Origin: Sediminibacterium sp.
GTDB lineage: Bacteria; Bacteroidota; Bacteroidia; Chitinophagales; Chitinophagaceae
Length of the DNA: 48,757 bases
Direction: 5' to 3'
Assembly (NCBI GenBank): GCA_030726065.1
Contig: JANREK010000010.1
Span: 1 to 48,757 of the forward strand
Below, in pieces: positions 7,903-16,304 of this stretch. The notes beneath the pieces are model-generated. The model saw nothing but the letters and a program-made list of their open reading frames with translations. It was not told where the DNA came from and ran no database searches. Made by a program: the position numbers and the translations under genes. Position 1 is the first letter of the stretch; each line of letters opens with the position of its first letter.

Positions 7903-7923
7903 CATAGGGATATTCGCCCTATG
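7903..7923 (+). promoter_or_regulatory. inverted repeat enclosing the dprA start codon
   Basis: CATAGGG, a 7-nt loop, CCCTATG is a perfect 7-bp inverted repeat whose right arm contains the ATG at 7921. If it folds in the mRNA it would hide the start codon. Confidence 0.4.
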
Positions 7924-9029
7924 TCAACTCATTTATTCTATAGCATTGCATTTAGTAAAATTATTGGCCTGAACGATAAGCAAAGAAAATTACTGTTAGC
8001 CCATTATAGTTCAGCTGAATTTATTTATAAGGAACGCTTCAATTTACAAATCCCCTTTGAAGATGTGAATGATGATATTAAAAAATATTACTAAATGATT
8101 GGCCCTGGGAGGAAACAGAAAGTGAATTGGCATTTATCCAAAAACATGATATACATGCTACCTGCATTTCTGATGCAGATTATCCCAATCGGTTAGTGCA
8201 CTGCGAAGATGCGCCAACGGTTATCTATGTCAAAGGCAAAATGGATTTCAATAAAAAACATTTGGTGAGCATAGTTGGCACCAGGCAACACACCATACAA
8301 GTTAATAATGTTATTCATGAAATAACGGAAGGGCTTGCACATTTAAACATCGGCGTCATCAGTGGTATGGCATTGGGTATCGATGGAATTGCACATAAAA
8401 ATGCGTTGAATAAAAAAATTCCTACCTGGGGCGTGCTCGCACATGGATTGGATCAAATTTATCCAAAACAACATCGCCGTCTTGCCATTGAAATGCTTGA
8501 ACAAGGTGGACTTATTACCGAAAATAAAAAAGGAGCCATTCCACTACCCTATTTTTTTCTAAAACGAAATAGAATTGTAGCTGGCATGAGTGATGTCAAG
8601 ATTGTTGTGGAATCTGATATACAAGGCGGAAGTATGATTACTGCAAAGCTTGCATTTGATTACAACCGAACTGTTTTTGCGATACCAGGTAAAATACAGG
8701 ATCCTAAAAGTAAGGGCTGCTTGTTGTTGATTAAAACCAATAATGCACAAATGTATTATGACAGTATTGACTTTTTAGAAACCATGAAATGGGCACTGCC
8801 CGAAATGAACCCCAACAGGATTGACCCCAAAAATCCACAACTAACCCTAGTACTGGAATCTGATGCGTTGTCCATTTTAGAAATTGTTGAACGCCAAGGA
8901 CCTATTCATCCGGACGATATTATCCGGCAATTAACTATCGCACCAGGCGCTTTCGCCACCCACTTATTTATGTTAGAAATGCAGGATTTTGTATTTAAGC
9001 AAGCAGGCAACCTTTATATTCGACTGTAA
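7921..9029 (+). pseudogene. dprA: DNA-processing protein DprA (Smf), frameshifted
   Basis: DprA loads RecA on incoming single-stranded DNA during transformation. From ATG 7921 (MSTHLFYSIAFSKIIGL) the N-terminal helical domain reads to KKYY and then meets TAA at 8092. In the -1 frame the protein continues as LNDWPWEETESELAFIQKHD and then the whole Rossmann DprA domain: VSIVGTRQ, GVISGMALGIDGIAH, GLDQIYPKQH, GGSMITAKLAF, FAIPGKI, and a C-terminal winged-helix segment (DALSILEIVERQGPIHPDD). Every expected motif is present, so the gene is disrupted by one base only. An internal start in the second frame at 8127 would lack the N-terminal domain but keep the whole Rossmann core. Confidence 0.9.
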
Positions 9030-9048
9030 ATCAGGCTAAAAAAAGGAT

Positions 9049-9079
9049 TTTGTCTAAATACCTCAAGGTCCTATCTTTG
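9049..9079 (+). promoter_or_regulatory. guaB promoter (-33 TTTG, -7 TATCTTTG)
   Basis: TTTG at 9049-9052, a 19-nt spacer, then TATCTTTG at 9072-9079: a complete Bacteroidota promoter. Only 3 nt separate the -7 box from the ATG at 9083, so transcription should start at or next to the A of the start codon. Confidence 0.75.
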
Positions 9080-9082
9080 CCT

Positions 9083-10567
9083 ATGGCAACAATAAATTCT
9101 ACAAACAACTCCCGTATTTTTGGTAAAGGCTTAACTTTTGACGACGTATTGTTAATGCCCGCGTATTCTGAAATTTTACCTTCAGAGGTAATCATTCACG
9201 CACATCTTACTAAAAACATTCAATTACATGTTCCAATTTTGTCCTCGGCAATGGATACCGTTACCGAAGCCAACTTAGCAATTGCACTTGCTCGCGAAGG
9301 CGGCATTGGCATTTTGCACAAAAACATGAGTATTGAAAGGCAGGCTGATCAGGTGCGTAAAGTAAAACGTAGCGAAAGTGGCATGATTGTAGATCCCATT
9401 ACACTCGAAGTAACTGCAACGATTGGAGATGCTTTAAAATTGATGAAGGAAAATAAAATTGGGGGTATTCCAATTGTTGACAAAACAAATAAGTTGGTGG
9501 GTATTTTAACCAATCGTGATTTAAGATTCGAGACCGATCGCAAACGTAAAGTAAGCGAAGTAATGACCAAAGAAAATTTAGTCATCGCTCCTGAAGGAAC
9601 TGATTTAAAAAAAGCAGAGAAAATTTTACGCCAATATAAAATTGAAAAATTACCTGTTGTAAATAAACAAGGAAAATTAATAGGTTTAATTACATACCGT
9701 GATATTTTACAACTAAGTGCATTCCCAAATGCAGTGAAAGATAAAATTGGCCGTTTATTAGTAGGTGCTGCACTAGGTATCACTAAAGACTTATTAGATC
9801 GCGCTGCAGCACTTCAAAATGTGGGCGTTGATATTGTTTCATTAGATAGCGCACATGGTCATAGCAAAGGTGTTATAGAAGCACTTAAATTATTGAAAAA
9901 AACATATAAGAATTTACCAGTCATTGCTGGTAATGTAGCTACTGCTAGTGGCGCATTGGCCTTGGCCAATGCGGGAGCCGACGCTGTTAAAGTGGGTATC
10001 GGTCCAGGATCTATTTGTACTACACGTATCGTAGCAGGTGCAGGTGTTCCGCAATTAACTGCTATTATGGAAGCAGCAAGGGCATTGAAAGGTAAAAACA
10101 TCCCCATCATTGCAGATGGCGGTATTCGTTATACAGGTGATATGGTTAAAGCATTAGCCGCTGGCGCGAATTGCATAATGATGGGTAGCATTTTTGCAGG
10201 GACGGAAGAAAGTCCTGGTGAAACAATAATTTACGAAGGAAGAAAGTTCAAAGGCTACAGAGGCATGGGAAGTATTGGTGCTATGAGTCAAGGAAGTGGA
10301 GATCGATATTTTCAAGAAAATGAATCCGATAGTAAAAAGTTTGTCCCAGAAGGAATTGAAGGGCGTGTCGCTTACAAAGGAAATTTACATGAAATAGTAT
10401 ATCAATTTGTTGGTGGCCTAAAAGCGGGTATGGGCTACTGTGGTGCTAAAACAGTGAAGGATTTACAAAATGCCACTTTTGTTCAAATCACGAATGCAGG
10501 CATGAGAGAAAGCCATGCACATGATGTTGAAGTAACAAGAGAAGCGCCTAATTATAGCCGCAAATAA
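9083..10567 (+). CDS. guaB: inosine-5'-monophosphate dehydrogenase
   Basis: A 494-aa IMPDH, oxidising IMP to XMP with NAD+, the committed step to GMP. The barrel start [15 protein letters not shown] is followed by a CBS pair (about 95-215), the catalytic loop [18 protein letters not shown] with Cys312, and the flap region around [21 protein letters not shown] start at ATG 9083; an upstream in-frame start at 9050 would place the -7 promoter box inside the coding region and adds unrelated residues. It stands 53 nt after dprA with its own strong promoter. Confidence 0.97.
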   Translation: MATINSTNNSRIFGKGLTFDDVLLMPAYSEILPSEVIIHAHLTKNIQLHVPILSSAMDTVTEANLAIALAREGGIGILHKNMSIERQADQVRKVKRSESGMIVDPITLEVTATIGDALKLMKENKIGGIPIVDKTNKLVGILTNRDLRFETDRKRKVSEVMTKENLVIAPEGTDLKKAEKILRQYKIEKLPVVNKQGKLIGLITYRDILQLSAFPNAVKDKIGRLLVGAALGITKDLLDRAAALQNVGVDIVSLDSAHGHSKGVIEALKLLKKTYKNLPVIAGNVATASGALALANAGADAVKVGIGPGSICTTRIVAGAGVPQLTAIMEAARALKGKNIPIIADGGIRYTGDMVKALAAGANCIMMGSIFAGTEESPGETIIYEGRKFKGYRGMGSIGAMSQGSGDRYFQENESDSKKFVPEGIEGRVAYKGNLHEIVYQFVGGLKAGMGYCGAKTVKDLQNATFVQITNAGMRESHAHDVEVTREAPNYSRK

Positions 10568-10635
10568 GTTACAATCATTCAGTTTTAGTAAACGCATCAA
10601 TCGAACACGCTAACAACTTTTAAAAGCAAAATTCA

Positions 10636-11811
10636 ATGTTGAAGAAATATTTATTTATTTGTTTTTTTATTGGATCAATTTTTTTAATCACCAATAATTC
10701 AAAAGCACAAGCAAACGATACACCACGAATACAAATTAGTATACTTACCTGTGATGCAGGCGAGGATATTTATACCGCATGGGGACACACCGCCATTCGT
10801 ATTATTGACAGTGTTCAAGGAAGTGACTATGTTTTCAACTACGGCACATTTGATTTTGAAACACCCTTCTTTATATCAAAATTTGTAAAAGGAAGTTTGG
10901 AATATTTTATATCCGCAAATTACTATGCCGATTTTTATGCGCAGTACCAATATGAAAAAAGAAATATAAAAGAGCAGGTCCTTAATTTATCTGCAACTGA
11001 AAAAATAAGATGGTATCAGGGATTGAAAAAAAATATGATTGGAAAAAATAAATACTATTTATATAATTTCATCACAGACAATTGTACCACACGCGTAAAA
11101 GATGGGCTATTTAATTTTTCACATTACGTTCCCAATCGAAGTCAGGAAAAATCATTTAGGGAGAAAGTTGTTTTAGCGCCTTATCAAAAAGGTATTCCTT
11201 GGATTGGCCTAGGCATTGATTTATTACTCGGTTCTTTTTCGGATCAAAAACCAACCGATATTCAAGCCGCTTTTTTACCTGATTTACTTTTTGATCAAAT
11301 AGCAGGTATTAAAAAACTAGTGCGATCAACCAATGTCTCTAATTTTACCAATCAAACTGCTGCAATTACATCAAATACAAAAGATAATAGCCCATTATTT
11401 ATCTTAATCGGATTTTTAGCTTTGTATGCACTTAGCTTGATCTTTAAAAATAAGTCAGTGCGTGTGATTGCTAGTGTCACAGATGTTATTTTATTACTTG
11501 CATTCACACTAGGCGGTTGTTTGATTTTTTACATGAGTTTTGTATCTAACCATACCGCCTGCTTTAATAACTTTAATATCATGTGGATGCACCCATTGTA
11601 TATTATTGGTTTAATTACTTACTTTATAAAAAATGAATGGATTAGTCGTATTGGTAAAGTATTTTTAGGGGCAGTCGTAGGATTAGTTATCACTAGCTAC
11701 TGGCTACCGCAACATTTTTCAATTGAAGTATTTACATTAATCGCAATAGCATTAATTTTAAATTATCGCCTTATTCAAAGAGGGCAAAATAACATACAAC
11801 ATAAAAATTAA
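10636..11811 (+). CDS. DUF4105 (Lnb N-terminal periplasmic domain) membrane protein
   Basis: A 391-aa protein with a signal peptide (1-25, ending SKAQA), a Lnb_N/DUF4105 domain (about 30-200) and a C-terminal half with about four or five hydrophobic segments (about 250-380). The domain shows CDAGEDIYTAWGHTAIRI, with a conserved His, and NFITDNCTTRVKD, with a conserved Cys; both suggest a papain/NlpC-like hydrolase fold facing the periplasm. The substrate is unknown. It lies 17 nt upstream of the SDR gene on the same strand. Common in Bacteroidota. Confidence 0.85.
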   Translation: MLKKYLFICFFIGSIFLITNNSKAQANDTPRIQISILTCDAGEDIYTAWGHTAIRIIDSVQGSDYVFNYGTFDFETPFFISKFVKGSLEYFISANYYADFYAQYQYEKRNIKEQVLNLSATEKIRWYQGLKKNMIGKNKYYLYNFITDNCTTRVKDGLFNFSHYVPNRSQEKSFREKVVLAPYQKGIPWIGLGIDLLLGSFSDQKPTDIQAAFLPDLLFDQIAGIKKLVRSTNVSNFTNQTAAITSNTKDNSPLFILIGFLALYALSLIFKNKSVRVIASVTDVILLLAFTLGGCLIFYMSFVSNHTACFNNFNIMWMHPLYIIGLITYFIKNEWISRIGKVFLGAVVGLVITSYWLPQHFSIEVFTLIAIALILNYRLIQRGQNNIQHKN

Positions 11812-11829
11812 CAATTTCAACCGTATACC

Positions 11830-12588
11830 ATGTCTAAAATTATATTAATTACAGGCGCTAGTTCAGGATTTGGCAAAGCTATTGCTGAAAAATTTGCAGC
11901 TGGTGGTTGGAATTTAATTTTAACTGCACGTCGCAAGGAAAAGTTAGCGGAAGTGGCTACAGCTATTGAAAAAAAATACGGTGTAAAAACTTTAAGCTTG
12001 GTATTTGATGTGCAAGATAAGGAAGCTGTTTTTGCTCAGTTAAATGATTTACCAGCAGCTTGGCAAGCAGTTGATATTTTAGTCAATAACGCTGGCCTTG
12101 CATTAGGACGCGACTCTTTCCTGGATGCGAATATAGAAGACTGGGAAACCATGATTGACACCAATGTGAAAGGTTTACTTTATACTTCAAAAGCGGCATT
12201 ACCATATTTAATAAGACAACAAGGGCATATCATAAATATTGGAAGTACAGCGGGTAAGGAAGTGTACAAGGATGGTAATGTTTATTGCGCATCTAAACAT
12301 GCAGTGGATGCAATTAGTAAAGCACAGAGAATTGATTTGTTGCCTTATAAAATTAAAGTTTCGGTGATTCATCCTGGTGCAGTTGAAACCGATTTTTCAT
12401 TGGTCCGTTTTAAAGGCGATGCGTCAAAAGCTGCAGCAGTATATGCTGGCTATGAACCATTAAAAGCCGAAGATGTTGCTGATACTGCCTGGTATGTAGC
12501 CAATGTTCCCAAACATGTTTGTATCAATGATGTTGTAATGACTTGTGTAGCGCAAGCCAACTCCATGCATTTACATAAGGACGCATAA
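11830..12588 (+). CDS. SDR family NAD(P)-dependent oxidoreductase
   Basis: A 252-aa classical short-chain dehydrogenase. The cofactor motif TGASSGFGKA is at 6-15, the NNAG motif near 87, and the catalytic set is Ser139, Tyr152 and Lys156 (VYCASKHA). The early Arg residues after the glycine motif (ARRKEK) favour NADPH. It is closest by pattern to YdfG-type 3-hydroxy acid/serine dehydrogenases, but the substrate cannot be assigned. Probably cotranscribed with the DUF4105 gene. Confidence 0.9.
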   Translation: MSKIILITGASSGFGKAIAEKFAAGGWNLILTARRKEKLAEVATAIEKKYGVKTLSLVFDVQDKEAVFAQLNDLPAAWQAVDILVNNAGLALGRDSFLDANIEDWETMIDTNVKGLLYTSKAALPYLIRQQGHIINIGSTAGKEVYKDGNVYCASKHAVDAISKAQRIDLLPYKIKVSVIHPGAVETDFSLVRFKGDASKAAAVYAGYEPLKAEDVADTAWYVANVPKHVCINDVVMTCVAQANSMHLHKDA

Positions 12589-12655
12589 TTTTCTAGTAAA
12601 ATTTTTAGGTAAGCTGTTATTAAAACGGCCGGGGTAAAGTAGAGATTAGAAATGA

Positions 12656-13648
12656 TTACCCGAAATCAATTTCCGTATTGTCTCCAATATTCAAGCTTCT
12701 GCTTAAACCTTTTACTGACGCATCACTCCCAATCAATGAATTGTCTAAAACCACTTCATCTAATGTGGTATAGGAGCCAATAATACTATCTCGTACAATG
12801 GAGCTTTTGATATTGGTATTATTACCAATAGTAACATGTGGCCCAATGATGGAATTTTCAATTACACAATCATCCGCAATACTTACTGGTGGAATGATGA
12901 TACTATTGGTATATAAGTTTGGGTTTACTGATATCCCACCCGATTTTTTTAGCAATACTGCATTGGTTTCTAATAAGGACTCTTTTTTACCGCAATCATA
13001 CCAATGCTTTACTTTAAAGGATTTAAACTGCACTCCTTTTTTAATCATGCACTCTAAAGCGTCTGTTAAATTATACTCTCCCTGAGATTTAATATTATCA
13101 TTAAACAATTTTTGAAAGCATTCAAACAAAATTTCGGATTCTTTGATCTTATACAAACCTACCAACGCATGATTACTTTTTGGAATAGCAGGCTTTTCAA
13201 CAGCATGATCAATAAAGCCATCTTCGTTTATTTCAGCAACCCCAAATTGACGAGGATCATCTACTTTTTTTACACCCAACATGCTTATAGGGCTTTCCAT
13301 TACTTCCTTAATATCAAACTCACAAATAGTATCGCCTAAAGCAATAAACACTTCATCATTATTCACAATGGCCTTGGTTAATTCAATGGCATGCGCCGTT
13401 CCTTGTCGATCATTTTGATAAACAAAATGGGTATTTAAATTCGGATAAGTGGCTTGTACATAATCCTGAATCTTCTCCCCTAAGTAACCAACGATAAAAA
13501 TAAATTCTTTAATCCCTGCTTCCCTTAATTGATCAACAATAAAGCTAAGTATGGTTTTACCTGCAATCGGAATGAGCGCTTTGGGTTGCGTATAAGTATG
13601 TGGACGTAATTTTGCACCTGCACCGGCCACTGGAATAATCGCCTTCAT
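12656..13648 (-). CDS. sugar-phosphate nucleotidyltransferase with left-handed beta-helix C-terminus
   Basis: A 330-aa protein. The N-terminal nucleotidyltransferase domain has the signature VAGAGAKLRPHTYTQPKAL (residues 6-24), GDTICEFD for metal/NTP binding and a KHWYDCGKKESLLE segment typical of the RmlA/GlmU-like group. The C-terminal part (about 245-330) is made of isoleucine-rich hexapeptide repeats (IADDCVIENSIIGPHVTIGN) forming a left-handed beta helix. The likely reaction is sugar-1-phosphate plus NTP to NDP-sugar; which sugar is not evident. Start at ATG 13648 (MKAIIPVAGAG); an upstream start would add an unrelated stretch. Divergent from glyA. Confidence 0.88.
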   Translation of the reverse strand: MKAIIPVAGAGAKLRPHTYTQPKALIPIAGKTILSFIVDQLREAGIKEFIFIVGYLGEKIQDYVQATYPNLNTHFVYQNDRQGTAHAIELTKAIVNNDEVFIALGDTICEFDIKEVMESPISMLGVKKVDDPRQFGVAEINEDGFIDHAVEKPAIPKSNHALVGLYKIKESEILFECFQKLFNDNIKSQGEYNLTDALECMIKKGVQFKSFKVKHWYDCGKKESLLETNAVLLKKSGGISVNPNLYTNSIIIPPVSIADDCVIENSIIGPHVTIGNNTNIKSSIVRDSIIGSYTTLDEVVLDNSLIGSDASVKGLSRSLNIGDNTEIDFG

Positions 13649-13702
13649 TGTTTGGATTTTAGGGGGTGATAAAAGTAGCAAATAACTCTTAGTAATGGCG
13701 CA

Positions 13703-13718
13703 ATTTGGGCACCCAAAT
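13703..13718. promoter_or_regulatory. inverted repeat in the divergent glyA region
   Basis: ATTTGGG, a 2-nt centre, CCCAAAT lies between the nucleotidyltransferase and glyA. A symmetrical site of this size could be a transcription factor operator; no factor can be named. Confidence 0.35.
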
Positions 13719-13781
13719 AGCCAAATACAATAAAACTTGTTGAAAATGTGGATATTAGGACGCTAACTGTTGAAAGAAAGC

Positions 13782-13812
13782 TTTGCGTAGGGGTTATAAT
13801 GAATTAATTTTG
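13782..13812 (+). promoter_or_regulatory. glyA promoter (-33 TTTG, -7 TAATTTTG)
   Basis: TTTG at 13782-13785, a 19-nt spacer, and TAATTTTG at 13805-13812 match the Bacteroidota consensus fully. The leader would be about 25 nt. Confidence 0.75.
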
Positions 13813-13840
13813 CAAAATAGCACACTATAAATAAAGAAAT

Positions 13841-15121
13841 ATGCAAAAAGATACCCTAGTTTTTGACATCATCAATCAAGAATTACAACGCCAAAGAAGA
13901 GGCATTGAATTAATCGCATCTGAAAACTTTACCAGCTTACAAGTAATGCAAGCAACGGGTGGTGTAATGGCCAATAAATATGCCGAAGGGTATCCTGGTC
14001 GTCGTTACTATGGCGGTTGTGAAATTGTCGATAAAACTGAAACTTTAGCCATAGATCGCTTAAAGGAAATATTTGGATTGGAATATGCCAATGTACAACC
14101 ACATAGTGGTGCACAAGCAAACGCTGCACTAATGTTAGCCATTTTACAACCTGGTGATGCTATCCTAGGATTGGACTTAAGCATGGGCGGTCACTTAACG
14201 CATGGTAGTGCGGTAAACTTTTCAGGTAAAATCTATTCCCCCCATTTTTATGGTGTGGTGAAAGAAACAGGATTGATTGACTACGAAATGTTAGAAAGTC
14301 AAGCTAGAACACATAAACCTAAATTAATATTTTGTGGTGCAAGTGCTTATAGTCGTGATATTGATTATGCAAGGATTAGAAAAGTAGCAGATGAAGTAGG
14401 TGCATTTGTATTAGCTGATATCGCACACCCAGCAGGATTAATTGCAAAGGGATTATTAAGTTCTCCGTTTAATCATTGTCATTTTGTAACATCTACTACC
14501 CACAAAACTTTACGTGGCCCTCGTGGTGGTGTAATTATGATGGCGAAAGATGGCGAAAATACTTTAGGATTGAAAGATATGAAAGGTAATTTAAGATTGT
14601 GGTCTAACGTCATTGATATGGCAGTGTTCCCGGGAACACAAGGTGGCCCATTGGAGCATGTGATTGCAGCAAAAGCAGTTGCCTTTGGAGAAATCTTAAC
14701 AGATGAATTTACAGTTTATGCAAAGCAAGTTCAATCAAATGCTCAAGTTATGGCTGCAGCATTTGTTGCAAAAGGATATGAAATTATCAGTGGTGGTACG
14801 GATAACCATTTAATGTTAATTGACTTACGTAATAAAAATATTAGCGGTAAAAAAGCAGAGCAGGTTTTAGGACATGCGGATATTACTGCGAATAAAAATA
14901 TGGTACCTTACGATGATAAGTCAGCATTTGTAACTTCAGGTATCCGTTTTGGTGTAGCTGCAATTACAACACGTGGCATGACCGAAGGCCATATACCATT
15001 TATTGTTGAAGCAATTGACACTGCTTTAATGAATGCTGATAATGAAACAGTCCTAGCAAACACGAAGAAAGAGGTGAATAAGTTCATGGAGCAGTTTGTT
15101 TTGTATCCAGAACTAGGATAA
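13841..15121 (+). CDS. glyA: serine hydroxymethyltransferase
   Basis: A 426-aa PLP enzyme that interconverts serine plus THF and glycine plus methylene-THF. Seen: IELIASENF near the start, [15 protein letters not shown], the PLP lysine Lys222 in [14 protein letters not shown], and [17 protein letters not shown]. Full length and undisturbed. With folD it provides the one-carbon supply used by purine synthesis. It has its own promoter and an intrinsic terminator. Confidence 0.98.
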   Translation: MQKDTLVFDIINQELQRQRRGIELIASENFTSLQVMQATGGVMANKYAEGYPGRRYYGGCEIVDKTETLAIDRLKEIFGLEYANVQPHSGAQANAALMLAILQPGDAILGLDLSMGGHLTHGSAVNFSGKIYSPHFYGVVKETGLIDYEMLESQARTHKPKLIFCGASAYSRDIDYARIRKVADEVGAFVLADIAHPAGLIAKGLLSSPFNHCHFVTSTTHKTLRGPRGGVIMMAKDGENTLGLKDMKGNLRLWSNVIDMAVFPGTQGGPLEHVIAAKAVAFGEILTDEFTVYAKQVQSNAQVMAAAFVAKGYEIISGGTDNHLMLIDLRNKNISGKKAEQVLGHADITANKNMVPYDDKSAFVTSGIRFGVAAITTRGMTEGHIPFIVEAIDTALMNADNETVLANTKKEVNKFMEQFVLYPELG

Positions 15122-15146
15122 TATGACCTTGCTCATTATAAAAAAG

Positions 15147-15172
15147 AACCTCCCTTACCCGGAGGTTTTTTT
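15147..15172 (+). terminator. intrinsic terminator of glyA
   Basis: AACCTCC, a 7-nt loop, GGAGGTT, then a run of T: a clear intrinsic terminator 25 nt after the glyA stop. Confidence 0.85.
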
Positions 15173-15197
15173 ATTTGAAATAGTTTAACTTTATACT

Positions 15198-15599
15198 ATG
15201 ATACAAAGAATACAATCCATTTGGTTATTGCTAGCAAGCGCAGCCGCATTTTCAGTATTGCGCTTCCCTTTTTACTATATACCAACGCCATTTGCTTTGG
15301 AAATTAATGGCAGTACGCAATATAGTACCCTTATATCATTGGCTTTTAGCGCATGCTTATCATTCATCACCATTTTTTTATATGGCAATCGTATGTTGCA
15401 ATTAAAAGTGGTACTTGTAAATTTTTTACTGTCTATTTTAATCGGCTATTTTATTTATACGACTGTAGTTGCGAATCCAGGCGGTGGCTTCACCCTGCCA
15501 TCTATCGCATTATTTATCATCCCAGTATTTCAAATACTAGCAATGATCAAAATTTACCAAGATGAAAAGTTGGTGAAAAGCACTGATCGGTTGAGGTAG
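15198..15599 (+). CDS. DUF4293 family integral membrane protein
   Basis: A 133-aa protein with four hydrophobic segments (about residues 7-28, 46-63, 71-88 and 98-117) and a short charged C-terminus. The opening MIQRIQSIWLLLA is the hallmark of DUF4293, a Bacteroidota family of unknown function. It lies downstream of the glyA terminator; a near-consensus TAACTTTA box precedes the ATG. Confidence 0.85.
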   Translation: MIQRIQSIWLLLASAAAFSVLRFPFYYIPTPFALEINGSTQYSTLISLAFSACLSFITIFLYGNRMLQLKVVLVNFLLSILIGYFIYTTVVANPGGGFTLPSIALFIIPVFQILAMIKIYQDEKLVKSTDRLR

Positions 15600-15605
15600 G
15601 TTGAT

Positions 15606-15944
15606 CTAAGCCGCCTCGAGCTCCTTCTCTATTGCATTTTGCACTAATTGATTTAGACTAATGCCTTTCATAATTGCAAGTATTGCCGCCTTTTTATGCA
15701 TTTCTGGTTTTACGCGTACATTAAAAGATCCCTTAAAACTTTTTAACAAAGGCTTCTTGAAATGCTTACAAGACTCTATATAGTCATTTACGGCCTCTTT
15801 AAACATCTCTTTTATTTCTGTAACTGAAGTACCCTCATACATAATAGTATCATAAATGCCTTCAATTTTTCCAAATAAGACCTGGTCTTCATCACTATAA
15901 CTTACTGATCCCAGAAATCCTTTATAGCTTAATGTGTTTTTCAT
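15606..15944 (-). CDS. hicB: HicB family antitoxin
   Basis: A 112-aa antitoxin of the HicAB type II system. The N-terminal half has the partially degraded RNase H-like HicB fold (YSDEDQVLFGKIEGIYDTIMYEG); the C-terminal part (SFNVRVKPEMHKKAAILAI) is a ribbon-helix-helix DNA-binding domain. HicB neutralises HicA and represses the operon. Its start overlaps the hicA stop by 4 nt, so translation is coupled. The stop codon is 6 nt from the convergent DUF4293 gene. Confidence 0.92.
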   Translation of the reverse strand: MKNTLSYKGFLGSVSYSDEDQVLFGKIEGIYDTIMYEGTSVTEIKEMFKEAVNDYIESCKHFKKPLLKSFKGSFNVRVKPEMHKKAAILAIMKGISLNQLVQNAIEKELEAA

Positions 15945-16198
15945 ATAATTTCAAATGATTTTAAATCCTCAATAATTATTTTTAAATAAAAGTGTTTTAC
16001 AATTTTTCCTGGATGCGGTTTATGGATTTTGAATTTATGGTAATTGATTTCATTATAAAATTCAACCCTTGATCCAGAAGTTTTTCCAAGATTACTTTCT
16101 TCATATCCTAAACTTCGCAACAATGTTTTCAATTCATCATAAGTGAAATCCTTAGGAACACTTAAGAACCTTTCTAGTAGTTTGTTTTTCTTTGTCAT
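15941..16198 (-). CDS. hicA: HicA family mRNA interferase toxin
   Basis: An 85-aa HicA-fold protein (double-stranded-RNA-binding-like). The order is FTYDELKTLLRSLGYEE, then KTSGSRVEF, then KIHKPHPGKIVK with the likely catalytic His. In this subtype the usual GSHH motif is GSR, as in other Bacteroidota HicA, and the HKPHPG motif supplies histidines. HicA cleaves mRNA when not bound by HicB. The start is ATG 16198; an ORF start 12 nt upstream is less likely. An inverted repeat and a -7 box lie just upstream. Confidence 0.9.
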   Translation of the reverse strand: MTKKNKLLERFLSVPKDFTYDELKTLLRSLGYEESNLGKTSGSRVEFYNEINYHKFKIHKPHPGKIVKHFYLKIIIEDLKSFEII

Positions 16199-16204
16199 AC
16201 AAAT

Positions 16205-16227
16205 TTGCAACTATTTTTTAGTTACAA
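16205..16227 (-). promoter_or_regulatory. candidate HicB operator
   Basis: TTGCAACTA, a 5-nt T spacer, TAGTTACAA: a 9-bp inverted repeat with one mismatch, 7 nt upstream of hicA. It covers the predicted transcription start and fits autorepression by the ribbon-helix-helix domain of HicB. Confidence 0.5.
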
Positions 16228-16235
16228 CAAAAATA
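16228..16235 (-). promoter_or_regulatory. candidate -7 element of hicAB
   Basis: Minus strand 16235-16228 reads TATTTTTG, an exact TAnnTTTG match touching the inverted repeat. Confidence 0.5.
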
Positions 16236-16304
16236 ACACAAGAAATTTAAATGTAGCTACGTTATTTTACATAACTAATTGATTTTAAATAAGTTACACA
16301 GAAT

